From: Spongilla lacustris
Lineage: Eukaryota; Porifera; Demospongiae; Spongillida; Spongillidae
NCBI GenBank assembly: GCA_949361645.1
Contig: OX442431.1
Location: 2,537,122 to 2,601,121 of the forward strand
Direction: 5' to 3'
DNA length: 64,000 bases
How positions within the stretch are numbered: position 1 is the first letter of the stretch; the number at the start of each line of letters is the position of its first letter. Of this stretch, positions 48,697 through 58,873 are shown in pieces. The translations under genes and the position numbers were made by a program. A model generated the notes under the pieces. It worked only from the letters and a program-made list of their open reading frames with translations. It searched no databases and had not been told where the DNA came from.

Positions 48697-48930
48697 CCCT
48701 TATCGGAAAGCTCAGTGGAACCACGTCAGATCCATTGTACGAACCAGACCAGCACAGATCTTATGCAACTCCTTCGCCACATTCTTAGTGCCTGCAATAA
48801 GTAACTCCAAACAATACACACTAAAAACAAATAACCTTACCATGCCAAATCTGAGTTGTTCTACATAGTGCTTTAAATTAGTCTGGTAGTCATGGGCTAG
48901 CTCTGTGATGTGATGGTCAACCCTTTGTTG
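48697..48930 (-). CDS. Possible exons of an unrecognised minus-strand gene
   Basis: Two minus-strand segments look like exons. The first, about 48,925 to 48,842, encodes RVDHHITELAHDYQTNLKHYVEQ and ends in a good donor (ATG|GTAAGG). The second follows an acceptor (TTATTGCAG, about 48,794) and in one phase encodes TKNVAKELHKICAGLVRTMDLTW. The phases of the two do not agree (0 leaving, 1 required), so either the gene is broken or an intermediate exon is missing. Composition is clearly protein-like, but I do not recognise the family. Confidence 0.3.
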
Positions 48931-49128
48931 GAAAGAAAATGTGAAATTGTAAAAAAAAATATGTGAGCAAACCTCGGGCTATAGCTTGTGGAAGACTATC
49001 TTAATGCACGCCACCTCCCTGGTCTGAGTAACTCTGTGCTCTTGTCTGGAATGAAGTCTTGGTCACTGGGGCTTCGTCTCACGTATATACATGATGTGGA
49101 TCCCTATAATAAACCCTTTTTTATCCAA

Positions 49129-49496
49129 CTAACCTCCAGAGTCCAACATGATTTCATTCCAAGAACAGGATTTTCTGCTCCTTGAGGCCTGGACCTCATA
49201 AGAGTTTCTCCAATATAGACTCCTTTGTGAAGCCCGATTGGTTTCTCGATTCGCCTGAATCTTTAGCCTCTTTGAAGCTCGAATCTGGTCAGAATTCTGT
49301 TCATGTCGCCGCCTCTTAGAAGCTCGGTTCGACTCCAGATTTGCTCTGTACATGTCACGAGCAGACGCCTGCCTTTGTTCAGCATCAGTGCCCAGTATCG
49401 TACCAAACTCGGGAGGACTCTAACTCATAGTCTCGATTTAGGAGGTATTCCTCTCGTCGCTTAGCTTTCCTCTTTTGTAGCCGTGAAGGCATTTTG
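49129..49496 (-). pseudogene. Basic-repeat ORF, copy A, frameshifted
   Basis: The start MPSRLQKRKAKRREEYLLNRD (49,494 downward) matches copy B at 50 kb. About 7 extra bases near 49,390-49,400 (ACTGGGC-like) shift the frame after SSRV. In the shifted frame the protein continues as repeated NRASKR.R...NS...ASKR units ending in a CSWNEIMLDSGG stretch. Arg/Lys-rich units of this style occur at the N-termini of several transposon-encoded proteins, but I cannot name this one. Confidence 0.6.
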
Positions 49497-49580
49497 ACAA
49501 AAACAGCTTCGCTAGCTAAAAGTGGTTAGCAAAACTAAAAACACAAATGAAACTCCCACCTGTTCCAATCATATACATGT

Positions 49581-49861
49581 ACAAGATATAAAAACATTCT
49601 CTCTGAGAAAGTTAGTGGTATATACATGTAGGATTTGAAGGCAATGGTGGTGTAAAAAGGAAGGGAACAAGGGATCAACGATGGTACAAATTTTTTGAAT
49701 AGTCCTATATTTAGCAACGTAAAATGTGTACTACAAAAGTGCTAAATATAGGACTATTCAGTACCATCGTTGATCCCTTGCTCCCTTCCTTTTTACACCA
49801 CCATTGCCTTCAAATCCTATTTACCACTACCTTTCTCAGAGAGAATGTTTTTATATCTTGT
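49581..49861. repeat. Fold-back inverted repeat, 281 bp
   Basis: It begins ACAAGATATAAAAACATTCTC and ends with the complement GAGAATGTTTTTATATCTTGT. The arms contain GGTGGTGTAAAAAGGAAGGGAACAAG. The termini (ACAAG...AAAAAC) and the GGTGGTG-AAAAAG core relate it to the fold-backs at 23,874 and 50,840, though the sequence otherwise differs. Confidence 0.92.
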
Positions 49862-50049
49862 TTCATTCATTTTTATTTTAATAAGGGACTACTAGTATAT
49901 AGGTGTACATGTACTTTGCATCCCTAGTACAATGTTGAAGTAAATACGATTGTATGATGAAATCCAGCCGTTGTAATTCCCAACAATGTTTACAATAATG
50001 GTACATTTGCTGCTGTTCTAGTTCCAAACTCGCGCGCCAAGTTACCCTC

Positions 50050-50298
50050 TTAGAAGTCTGAGTTCAGTTCATAACGCCGTCTCTTAGAAGCTCGCACCGC
50101 AACAGAATTCTTTTCCTGTCGCCACCTCTTAGAAGCTCGGTTCGACTCCAGATTTGCTTTGTACATGTCACGAGCAGACGCCCGCCTTTGTTCAGCATCA
50201 GCATCGTACCGAACTCGGGAGGACTCTAACTCATAGTCTCGATTTAGGAGGTATTCCTCTCGTCGCTTAGCTTTCCTCTTTTGTAGCCGAGAAGGCAT
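50050..50298 (-). CDS. Basic-repeat protein, copy B, 82 residues
   Basis: The frame starts at MPSRLQKRKAKRREEYLL (50,298), the start shared with copy A, although the frame is open further upstream to 50,391. It has about three Arg/Lys-rich repeat units of the NRASKR/VRASKR type and ends at TAG near 50,050, earlier than copy A. There is no signal peptide in the shared part and no known domain. A tandem duplication of about 0.8 kb produced copies A and B, since their upstream flanks (CACAAATGAAACTCCCACCTG) also match. It may be a fragment of a transposon gene; function unknown. Confidence 0.45.
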   Translation of the reverse strand: MPSRLQKRKAKRREEYLLNRDYELESSRVRYDADAEQRRASARDMYKANLESNRASKRWRQEKNSVAVRASKRRRYELNSDF

Positions 50299-50839
50299 TT
50301 TGACAAAAACAACTTCGCTAGCTAAAAGTGGTGAGCAAAACAGTGAAACTAAAAACACAAATGAAACTCCCACCTGTTCCAATCGATACACAATTCTAAT
50401 TATACGTGAAACATTGTCATGGAAACGGTTTTAATACTTTATAGTACATAACGATTACGTAATCTTGGCACGCGAGAACAGCTGCAAATTACGTATATCG
50501 TATATATGATACCTGAAGATGTATTGTCAGGAAATTTGGTGTAACTGGCGCTCTTTAAAACCTTTCCTATCTCGAGTTATACTCACCCACGACGACGACT
50601 ATGGACAAATTACGGTCTGGGAACGAGAACCACGAGCTTTTTTGTTCTCTTAAAGTAAACGGTCTGGCGACTTGAACAAAGCATGAAAATGATCGTCTTT
50701 CCATTGTGGCTTGATAGCAATAAAGAGCTACACTCCGTTTCTCGGTTCGTGAGTTATACGCGGTAACGCGGGATCGCGTTTTTAAAATGATTTCATGATA
50801 CGGCACAAATCGTAACTCTCGACATGATATACAATTCTA

Positions 50840-51964
50840 ACAAGTAAAACAAAAACGAGAAAGTGATTGGTGGGATGTAGAATTGGTGGTGCAAAAAGCA
50901 AGGAAACAAGGTACGGTATGTTAAAGTGAGGTTTGGTAGGATCTTACAACTCACAGTCAAACGAAGAAGCCTATTTGCAAATGTAGGACTGTTATAGTTG
51001 TAGGATCCTACCAAACCTCACTTTAACATACCGTACCTTGTTTCCTTGCTTTTTGCACCACCAATCCTACATCCCACAAATCACTTTCTCGATAGAGAAG
51101 TTTTTGATTTACTTGTTCCCCTAATTTTTTTTCTCTGCCAGGAGTGTTCAGTAATATGTTGCTTAGTGTATTCGTTCCAATGCTTAGATTCCCAGGGGGT
51201 TGGGGGTTGCAACCCCGGGGCCCTTTTGTCCAAAATACTTTTTTTTTGCACACAGTTTTACGCGGACAGCCACCCCCCCCGCTTGTTGAATCGGCCGAAG
51301 GCGGACAGCCCTCCTCCCGCTCGTTGAATATATAGGCCTCTTTTTAATTTGATTGATAGGCCTACCTTTATTCTGATATCTTAAACTCAGAGTTCTCTTT
51401 GTTAACGAGCCGTTTTAATTGGCTTGGTCACCTTTGCTGAATTAGAACTGCCTGCTGTAAACGTGTCTGCAGCTGCTTATATTAACGTGTGTAGCCTGGC
51501 AACAGTAAATTAAGACGCGTGTATGGCGTCATATTGCATACTGCTATAGGCCTCCGAGAATTTTTATCGATAATGAATTGCACCTGCTCGAGTTATTTCA
51601 CGGCATATTATCGCCAGCTAACAATTGTGCATCTTATCTGCATAAAAAGATGCGTTTGGAGTTAAAATGCAACTTTTTGAAGCTAATCTCGTCTTCGTAC
51701 GACGTTCCTGTCGAGAGTTATACGTGACGAACGGAAAGAGGAGGAGGAGATGAACAAAAATTAAATGGCGGAATTTTGGTACCACTCCACGTAAACGGCA
51801 CTGTCTAGCGAAGCTCACGTTATATGTGCATATCTGTCATGTTTGTGATGGATTATATGCGAGCTGGCGAGTAAAGGCAACGCGTCGTTACTGTTTTAAA
51901 ACGCTCGATCGAAAACCACGCCCACGAAGCCAATCCTACATAGGACCCACTACCGTGGGTCCTG
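50840..51964. mobile_element. Dispersed repeat headed by a fold-back, copy 2
   Basis: It is related to 23,874-25,667 and starts with a 277-bp fold-back (50,840-51,116) and ends with the stem AGGACCCAC-GTGGGTCCT. Flanks CAATTCTAA (left) and TTATACGAGAAAC (right) occur joined, without the insert, at 50,390-50,412, so the boundaries can be read from a paralogous empty site. An A/T junction, and no longer duplication, is seen. Hairpin at one end and A|T insertion recall Helitrons, but no CTRR end is present; class unresolved. Confidence 0.65.
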
Positions 51965-52328
51965 ATTATACGAGAAACAATGTCATGGAAACGATAGCTA
52001 ACTATATTACGTAATAATTACGTATATCTTGGCGCGCGAGAACGGCTGCAAATTACGTAGATAAACTAGTAAACAGCAATTCAGGGACAGTTTGGGAAGT
52101 AAATCATACACTCAATACATGTACATGTACATGCATTGAGTACCTGATGTACATGCATTGAGTACCTGATGCACATGCATAGTTACGGTCAAATCTGAAT
52201 TAGTTGTGTATATCAGATTTTGAGGTGATTGGTTTTGAGTTGTGTGATGTAATGTTCTTGTTGAGTATGCTATCTTTGAACCTTTCACATCCCTAAATAG
52301 AATCCTATTTGTAAGTACTCCAAGGATA

Positions 52329-52406
52329 ATGGAGGAAGCAGGGGAAGATGGGGACACAGGGGGAGATAAGATGAAGAAAAGATCTAAGCAAAAAGCTAAG
52401 CAAAAA
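52329..52406 (+). CDS. Ankyrin-repeat gene, exon 1
   Basis: The ATG at 52,329 opens a 26-codon exon encoding an acidic then lysine-rich N-terminus (MEEAGEDGDTGGDKMKKRSK and onward). It ends before GTGATTAT in phase 0, a plausible but weak donor. Joining to exon 2 keeps the frame. The start is chosen because it is the first ATG in the frame that fits exon 2. No signal peptide, so an intracellular protein is expected. The regulatory region upstream is repeat-rich (TACATGTACATGTACATGC at 52,117-52,135). Confidence 0.65.
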
Positions 52407-52488
52407 GTGATTATTATTTATTCTTCACTTAGACCTAGCTCAATTTGTTTTTTTCCCCTTATTGCTAATCATCTTGACTTTACTACAG

Positions 52489-52569
52489 CTGTTAACTGCT
52501 GCTAAAGAGGGCAGAGTGGATGAGGTTTTACGGCTCTTGTCGGATGTAGGTGTGAATGAAACTGATGAG
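52489..52569 (+). CDS. Ankyrin-repeat gene, exon 2
   Basis: Between TTTACTACAG and GTTAGTG, both phase 0, lie 27 codons: LLTAAKEGRVDEVLRLLSDV and a VNETDE end. This is a capping ankyrin half-repeat: the first helix A-K-E-G, the second helix V-L-R-L-L and the loop, without the leading TPLH. Confidence 0.88.
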
Positions 52570-52624
52570 GTTAGTGTTAGTGTGTGTCTACAATTATTAT
52601 GTTGAGTTCTGCCATGGCTTGCAG

Positions 52625-52723
52625 TATGGAGACACCCCACTTCATGCTGCATGCTTGTATGGCCAAAATGATGTTGTGCAGACTCTTCTGAAGTCTAAAG
52701 CAGACCTCAAGTTACAGAACAAG
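52625..52723 (+). CDS. Ankyrin-repeat gene, exon 3 (one full repeat)
   Basis: Exactly 99 bp between TGGCTTGCAG and GTATTAAA, phase 0 at both ends, encoding one 33-residue ankyrin repeat. It shows YGDTPLHAACLYGQNDVVQTLL and closes with LKLQNK. TPLH, the ACLYG turn and the VVQTLL helix all fit the consensus. Confidence 0.93.
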
Positions 52724-53240
52724 GTATTAAAATAGGCTGTTTTGTATTAGCATTGTTCATAGCCCCATGAGTCATGTACTGTATGATCCTATCCCTCCCT
52801 TCCCCTTCCCTCCATTACAATTCTTTGCGGCATTGTAAACAAAAAAAACAATCATACCCACACATTCGCAGATGTATTTATATTTGAACCAATACTACAT
52901 GTATTTATACACCTCTTAACTCTTTGGCTGCCACGTGCATATTTATATGCATGAGCTTCTGCCAGCACATAAATGGATGCACTGATGATCTATTTTTGTT
53001 TCTTTTTGTAATAAGTGCAATGAGTTGAAAAGAAGGCACATGCTTCTATATTTGTAAGTATAATAAATTAGTACAATTGTTCTAAATCCACATAAGAACC
53101 ACATTTCCTTTCAATTATAACACACATGGAATTGTATATGATTTATTTTGCAATCCATTTCTGAAGAGCACGGGTAAATTATTTGTCTGTTTCTATTCGG
53201 TGTTGATTGACCTGTGTTGACCCCCTTGGGGAGGGGGATC

Positions 53241-53291
<51 letters not shown>
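53241..53291. repeat. (GT)n microsatellite
   Basis: About 25 GT units in intron 3 of the ankyrin gene. Confidence 0.95.
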
Positions 53292-53293
<2 letters not shown>

Positions 53294-53474
53294 CTCTGAG
53301 TCACTCAGGAGGCCACTGGCACCCTGGTCACTCCTCCATGGCCTCCATTAGGAAAGTCACAAGCATACTGGAGGTCACCCCTACAAACTTATCCCCAGCT
53401 TTGAGTCGTATGCTTCCTAGTTACATATGACTTCCAGTCTTGTTTCTCTTACTTTTGGGCTTAAATGAAGGCCA

Positions 53475-53766
53475 TACCCTAAGATGGCCATACTCCTCCC
53501 TGACCATCTTAGGATTGGGGAGGAGTATGACCACCTTAGGAGTGGGGAGGAATATAACCCATCTTAGGAGTGGGGAGTGGGGAGGCGTATGATACTCCTC
53601 CCCACTCCTGAGATGGCGATACCCCTCCCCACTCCTGAGATGGTCATACTCCTCCCCACTCCTAAGATGGTCATACTCCTCTCCACTCTTAATATGGTCA
53701 TACTCCTCCCCACTCCTGAGAGTGTCATACTCCTTCCTCCCCACTCCTTAGATGGTCATATACCTC
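53475..53766. repeat. 27-bp minisatellite, left part, with orientation switch
   Basis: Units of about 27 bp (CTCCCCACTCCTAAGATGGTCATAC). From about 53,500 to 53,585 the units lie in the opposite orientation to those from 53,590 on; the switch is at GAGGCGTATGATACTCCTCC. In the minus frame it reads as a nine-residue repeat (SGEEYDHLR), which is incidental. The array resumes at 55,976 beyond a transposon. Confidence 0.92.
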
Positions 53767-53992
53767 CAGGGGTGGTGGAAGGTACTTACGTTTGGGGGTG
53801 CCTATAATGAGTTCATATCACAGTGACCTATCAACACAAATTTATTTTTCAGCAAACATTCCAAAGTAATGCTAAGATGAACTCCTTAGCAACATCAACC
53901 AAATTTATCGTGTCTATTAGTTCTTGGTGGACATGAAGCAGAAAGCAATTGTTCATTCATTTCTCTGTCATTGTTGATCTTATGTAGGTAAG

Positions 53993-54202
53993 CGGGGTTA
54001 CCTACCCCGGGCCCCAAGGTATAATAGGGGCCCTGCGGTCCATAATTGTATTGTATTATGGCTAAATAGTACAGATGTATAAAAACTCGTATTTGGCCAA
54101 TTTCAAGGGGTACCCCCCCCCACCCCTCTCGTATTTACAGGGCCTACGGGCCCCCCAAATGATATGTTACCCTGGGCCTCACTACGGCTCTCACCGGCCC
54201 TG
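53993..54202. mobile_element. Small hAT-like MITE
   Basis: The right end, read inward, is CAGGGCCGGTGAGAG. The left end is CGGGGTTACC, a poorer match. TAGGTAAG (53,985-53,992) and TAAGTAAG (54,203-54,210) would be an 8-bp duplication with one difference. It contains a poly(C) run and a GTATTT repeat like the 32.4-kb family. Confidence 0.5.
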
Positions 54203-54282
54203 TAAGTAAGTAGTCGCTTCATAGCATAAAAGCTTCTTTCCGAAATACTGGTCGGAATAGTTAAATACAGTAGCAGAAGTTT

Positions 54283-54510
54283 AATGCTGTATGAATGCTC
54301 ATTCCGTGCTAATGCACACATGTACTCCCTAATGCTGTAAGAATGCTCATACTGAGCTAATGCATACATGTACTCCCTAATGCTGTAAGAATGCTCATAC
54401 TGAGCTAATGCATACATGTACTCCCTAATGCTGTAAGAATGCTCATACTGAGCTAATGCATACATGTACTCCCTAATGCTGTATGAATGCTCATACTATG
54501 CTAATGCATA
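54283..54510. repeat. 48-bp tandem repeat, nearly five copies
   Basis: The unit TAATGCTGTAAGAATGCTCA continues to ...ATACATGTACTCCC and repeats with a 48-bp period. The middle copies are nearly identical. Because 48 is a multiple of three, the minus strand stays open and gives a 16-residue repeat (YALAQYEHSYSIREYM), which is incidental. Confidence 0.93.
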
Positions 54511-54624
54511 TCGCTAACTGAGTTCCCTCAACCCCTGTCATGCCTCTATGCTAATTGACAGGTAACAGTTTTGCCCAAAAGGGGTCAGGCGGCAACCTGG
54601 TGACAGGGTGTACCCATCAGGCCA

Positions 54625-54790
54625 AATCTGGGACCAAGGTAGCGCTGGCTTGCCTTGGGTGCGACCTAACGTGCCACTACCATGACATGGTCATGGTGAG
54701 TGGTAGGCCCTCCCCGCTGACTGACCTGGGACCAAGGTAGTGCTGGCTTGCCTTGGGTGCGACCAGGTGTGCCACACCATGACGCGGTCA
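54625..54790. repeat. Direct duplication of about 60 bp
   Basis: CTGGGACCAAGGTAGYGCTGGC and the following ~40 bp occur twice about 100 bp apart (54,628 and 54,729). Confidence 0.8.
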
Positions 54791-55975
54791 TGGGTTTGAT
54801 GTGGTTGGTAAGGGTAGAAGCCCGAAGGGTGCCGCCTGCCATTGATGTATGACATGAAAATCAGTGTACAAGGTACAATCAATGCACAAGCAGAGTGGTG
54901 GGTGGGTCAGCAATATTCAGGTTGTCGATAGGCAGGCTATGAGACTGAATGACTGCTTTCCCAAGAACACCATATATATACATACAATAAATACCTGGAA
55001 CCAGACAGAGACAATCTAATTTGGGGATAGTTTGTTTAGAGGGGAGGGTTGCAGACAGAGAGGCAGGCTTGACCTGCTAACCCTAGACAAAGCCCCCTTT
55101 CAACATACTATATGCTTTCCATGCCCTATCAAAGCTGGAAGGAGTGGTGCACGACCATTTGCCCTTCATCAAAACATTAAACATTGTTTACTCCCTAAAC
55201 AAAATCACTTATGTACTTCAGACAGCAAACTCCTGTTCGCATGAGCTTTAATTGCATCGCATATTGTATGAACGTAACTCCACGCGAATGACATCAATTA
55301 GAATAGCGAGTTGTTTATCTAATGTATTTAAAACAATATCACTCTCAAAGATCAAGTTGGATAGTGTTTCCAACTCCACTGTGCATTCTTCGACTTCAGT
55401 AAAATTGGTTCTATTGAAAGAGTGTGTTGCATGATTTCTTTTTGTTCAGATTGATCGTTGAGTTCATGAATTAAGAGATCACAGGCTTCAAAATACTGAT
55501 GTTGTTATTATTCATGTGGCTGAAGGAATTTATGCTGCATGTCACCTCCATATCTTTTCAGTGGTTTTCTGTATGTTGGTACAATTGGCTTTGCAATTTC
55601 CAAAGCACTTGACTTTTCTACCATATGATCAAAAAATCGTCAAAAGCCTCAATGGATTTGTGGCGTTTATAAAAGGATTGTGTCACTGCAACTGCTGTAA
55701 TAGTGTCTTGCAGTGTTGTATCTTTGGCTTGCAACACCTTTGACGTATTTTCGGAACATCCAAAGTAGATACATGTACCCCAAGTTTCAAACTTTTCCAG
55801 AGCTGCAATGATACCTCCAGATTTAAGGCCATATTCATCGTGTGTAGTCTGCCATAGTTTCAATAATAACACTGTTCCGTTTTAAAATCGGGGGAGGGGA
55901 GGAGGGTTGGAGCACCCACTATGCTATATTTGGTGGGGCTGGAGCACCCCCACCCCCCCCCTTCTGCCGCCACTG

Positions 55976-56200
55976 TCCTCCCCACTCCTAAGATGGCCAT
56001 ACTCCTCCTCATTCCTTAGATGATCATACTCCTCCCCGTCCCTGAGATGGTCATACTCCTCCCCACTCCTAAGATGGTCATACTCCTCCCCACTTCTGAG
56101 ATGGTCATACTCCTCCCCACTTTTATGATGGCCATACTCCTCCCAACTCCTTACATGGTCATATTCCTCCCCACTCCTGAGATGGTCATACTCCTCCCCT
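55976..56200. repeat. 27-bp minisatellite, right part
   Basis: About eight units of the same 27-bp repeat as at 53.5-53.77 kb, all in one orientation, continuing directly from the right end of the hAT relic. Confidence 0.93.
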
Positions 56201-56719
56201 CACCTCAGGTTCATCCTTTAGAAGTGTCTTCAATTTCTTGGCACATTTGATGTCTTGTTCTCCTTATCAGTACGCTGTTGAACAACATGTAAGGAATTAA
56301 GGAGGCTTGGCCAATAAGCTTGGCTAGGGGCTTCCCCTTCCACCCTTAGCATTTGTAGGAGGTCTCTGCCCATCGAGATGACTAAGGCACTTTTTGTTCC
56401 TTGATCATCACCTTAGCAGCTGCGCATGTGTCCTCTCGTAAGGAGAATCATAGCCAAGGTCTTGGTCTTGGCTTTTTGTGAATTTTGATCTTGGATAGTA
56501 ACCCCCCCCCTCCCCCTCCATACATAAACTGTTACTGGTCTAATGAAAGTAGTAGTCAGCCATCGACAAGAAATTTTGGGGAGTAAACTATATAGTACAT
56601 ACAAAGATACATGTACATGCATGAGGTACCTGTACCTGTACATAACTATACACATCTGGCACTCAAAGAGTTAATTTGTCGTGAAATCTTATTATGTTGT
56701 GGCATGTGATCTCTTCCAG

Positions 56720-56818
56720 TTTGGACATACACCTCTTCACTCTGCTTGCATTGTTGGTCACCCACAAGTTGTTCAGATGCTCCTGGATGGTGGGGCTGAT
56801 ATCAATGCACAGACCAAG
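56720..56818 (+). CDS. Ankyrin-repeat gene, exon 4 (one full repeat)
   Basis: Exactly 99 bp between TCTCTTCCAG and GTATATAT, phase 0, encoding FGHTPLHSACIVGHPQVVQM and an INAQTK end: a complete 33-residue ankyrin repeat. It continues the reading frame from exon 3 across a 4-kb intron. Further exons are not visible before the LTR element at 60 kb and may lie beyond the window. Ankyrin stacks bind protein partners; no other domain is visible to suggest which. Confidence 0.92.
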
Positions 56819-56829
56819 GTATATATCGC

Positions 56830-58841
56830 TTGTACTGTATGCTGTCCAGTAGTTGATGGGTATTTAATTACAAGTTATGCTTTTAAATGCTGAATGTTTA
56901 GATTACATTTAGACCTATAAACCTTAAAATTGGTCAGGCAATAGCATCCTAGCTACATGTATATAGGGGACCAATATAAAATATCATATTTGGATGCTGA
57001 TTCAGATCTGGCTAGCCAAGTTCTGGGTTAAACTGGTACCAGTGGGACACTTAACCACATGCTCTAGGATGTGTATCACATAACTGCAAAGCTCATAGGG
57101 CTGCCAATTCTGTGTAAGGGCGCAATAAAAATGCTGTAGATACGTGTTCAAACAAATGTCAAAAATGCACCATCAATGTCTGCTGCTGGTCATTTGACAT
57201 TGGCTTATAATATTTGGGAATACTATTAGTATTATATGAATATTTCAGTTGATGTCAATGAACATGTGCTTTGTAGTTTACTACTGTGAATTAAGATGAG
57301 TTCTAAGCATGTGAAGGGGAGTACCATTTAGGTGGCTCTTTGGTAAATTCATCAAATTTTGCACACGTACCCTTTTGTACCAGCAAAGCATTATTATAGT
57401 TTGAAAATTACTCTGCTGGCCATATCCATGGTCCCATATGTGCCGGGAATAAAAGTATCATAAATTCTGCACTGATAATAGTTTTATGCCAAAGTACATG
57501 TATGTTGAATGCAAACAAATAGTGAGTTTTGGCAGTACCTTCTGATAGACAGTTCAGTTAAAACTTAATGCGCACATTGAATCAATTAATTTATGCATCT
57601 AATGTGGTATACCCACAGTATAGTGATTATATTCACTGATAATGACATGCTACCATAAAACCAATTATGCTTGCATGGAATTCGATATGCAACACCCCTT
57701 TCTCCCTAGTCCATCATTTGTCATTTTCTGGGTGATATTAATGTGCTTTATAAAGAAATTTTTCAAACTCCTTTGCAACAAACTGAGGCCATTAATCTGT
57801 TCAGGCAGTCTACAGATGTGATGAAGAATTTGTGCTGTTGTGCTCGTCATTTTGTATACCTCTGACCATTTAGAATGAGCATCCATCATCACAAAAGAGC
57901 CCTGCCAGGTTAGAGTGAGCATCCATCATTAAAAGTAACATCTTGATTTCAAGTGATTTTGAACTCTTTGCTCATTTGGGCCTAAAATAATTGTTATGGT
58001 TTGTGATCAGTTAGCAAGAGAAGCTTTCACCTATATAGATAGACAGGAAATCTCTTTACCCCAGCTGGTAGTGATGAACTGCTTCATGGCCCACACAATT
58101 GCCAGACACTCACTCAGGCTGTAGTTGGCCTCTGCTTTGGTGAGTGTGTGACTGGAAGAGCCAATCACTTGCTGATCTTGCTACAGGTCAGCTCCCAGGG
58201 CTACATTGCTGGCACATGTTTGCAGTACTTGTGCTGGCCTGCTTGTTGCACTGTGGGTATGCCAGGACTGGTGCTTCTGTCAGACACACCTTAGCCTCTG
58301 GAATGACTCTTCGCCCTTCTGTGTCCTTTGGAAGGTGTCCTTTTTAGTTAGCTATGCTCAGGTACCTCTTAGGTGCCCGACGTAGTTAATGACGGGAGGT
58401 TCCGCTGGTGGATCTAGAAAAAATGGGGGGGGGGGGGGGGGGGGGGGGGAGGTAGTGCTGTAAGCTGTTTCAGTGGGGTCTGGGGCATATAATGTTTGCA
58501 TGCTATCATTTTACTTTTTATTGATTTTGGTTAGTTTATAAAGTATCAAATTAACATGAATACAAATAGCATGCTAGAGACTCTATATATAGATGCTTCA
58601 AAGAAATCAAAAGTCAGGTGGATAAGATAGTGTAATTATATGGGACAGTTCATGACAAAATGAGTAATTGTATATAATAATAATTATTATTATAGATATA
58701 ATTACCATTTTCTTGGAAACTGTCCATATATACATATATACAAAGGCTCATTTTGTCGTGAACTGTCCCATATACAGTGTATATATTATAATAAATGTAA
58801 AATTATTTTATATAATAATATTATAATATTATATCAGGGTT

Positions 58842-58873
<32 letters not shown>

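Larger units (their letters stand above)
53767..55975 (-). mobile_element. hAT relic with ZMYM1/DUF4371-like transposase
   Basis: Ends are CAGGGGTGGTGGAAGG and, read inward, CAGTGGCGGCAGAAGG. It sits inside the minisatellite: array units touch both ends. ACCTC and TCCTC flank it, a probable 5-bp duplication with one change. On the minus strand at 55,872-55,618 a frame reads LKLWQTTHDEYGLKSGGIIA and LQAKDTTLQDTITAVAVTQSF. It resembles the middle of hAT transposases of the DUF4371/ZMYM1-like type. Further decayed coding may extend to about 55,250. Later insertions and repeats (53,993-54,202; 54,283-54,510) fill the left part. Confidence 0.7.

Noticed and set aside
48184..48724. 131- and 139-residue minus-strand frames
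   Set aside because: Leu/Pro/Ser translations of a purine-rich tract; they overlap each other in different phases.
53421..53744. 107-residue frame with nine-residue repeats SGEEYDHLR
   Set aside because: It is a minisatellite of 27 bp read in phase; the array continues without coding constraint and is in an intron of a plus-strand gene.
54103..54465. 120-residue frame with 16-residue repeats
   Set aside because: Explained by the 48-bp tandem repeat.
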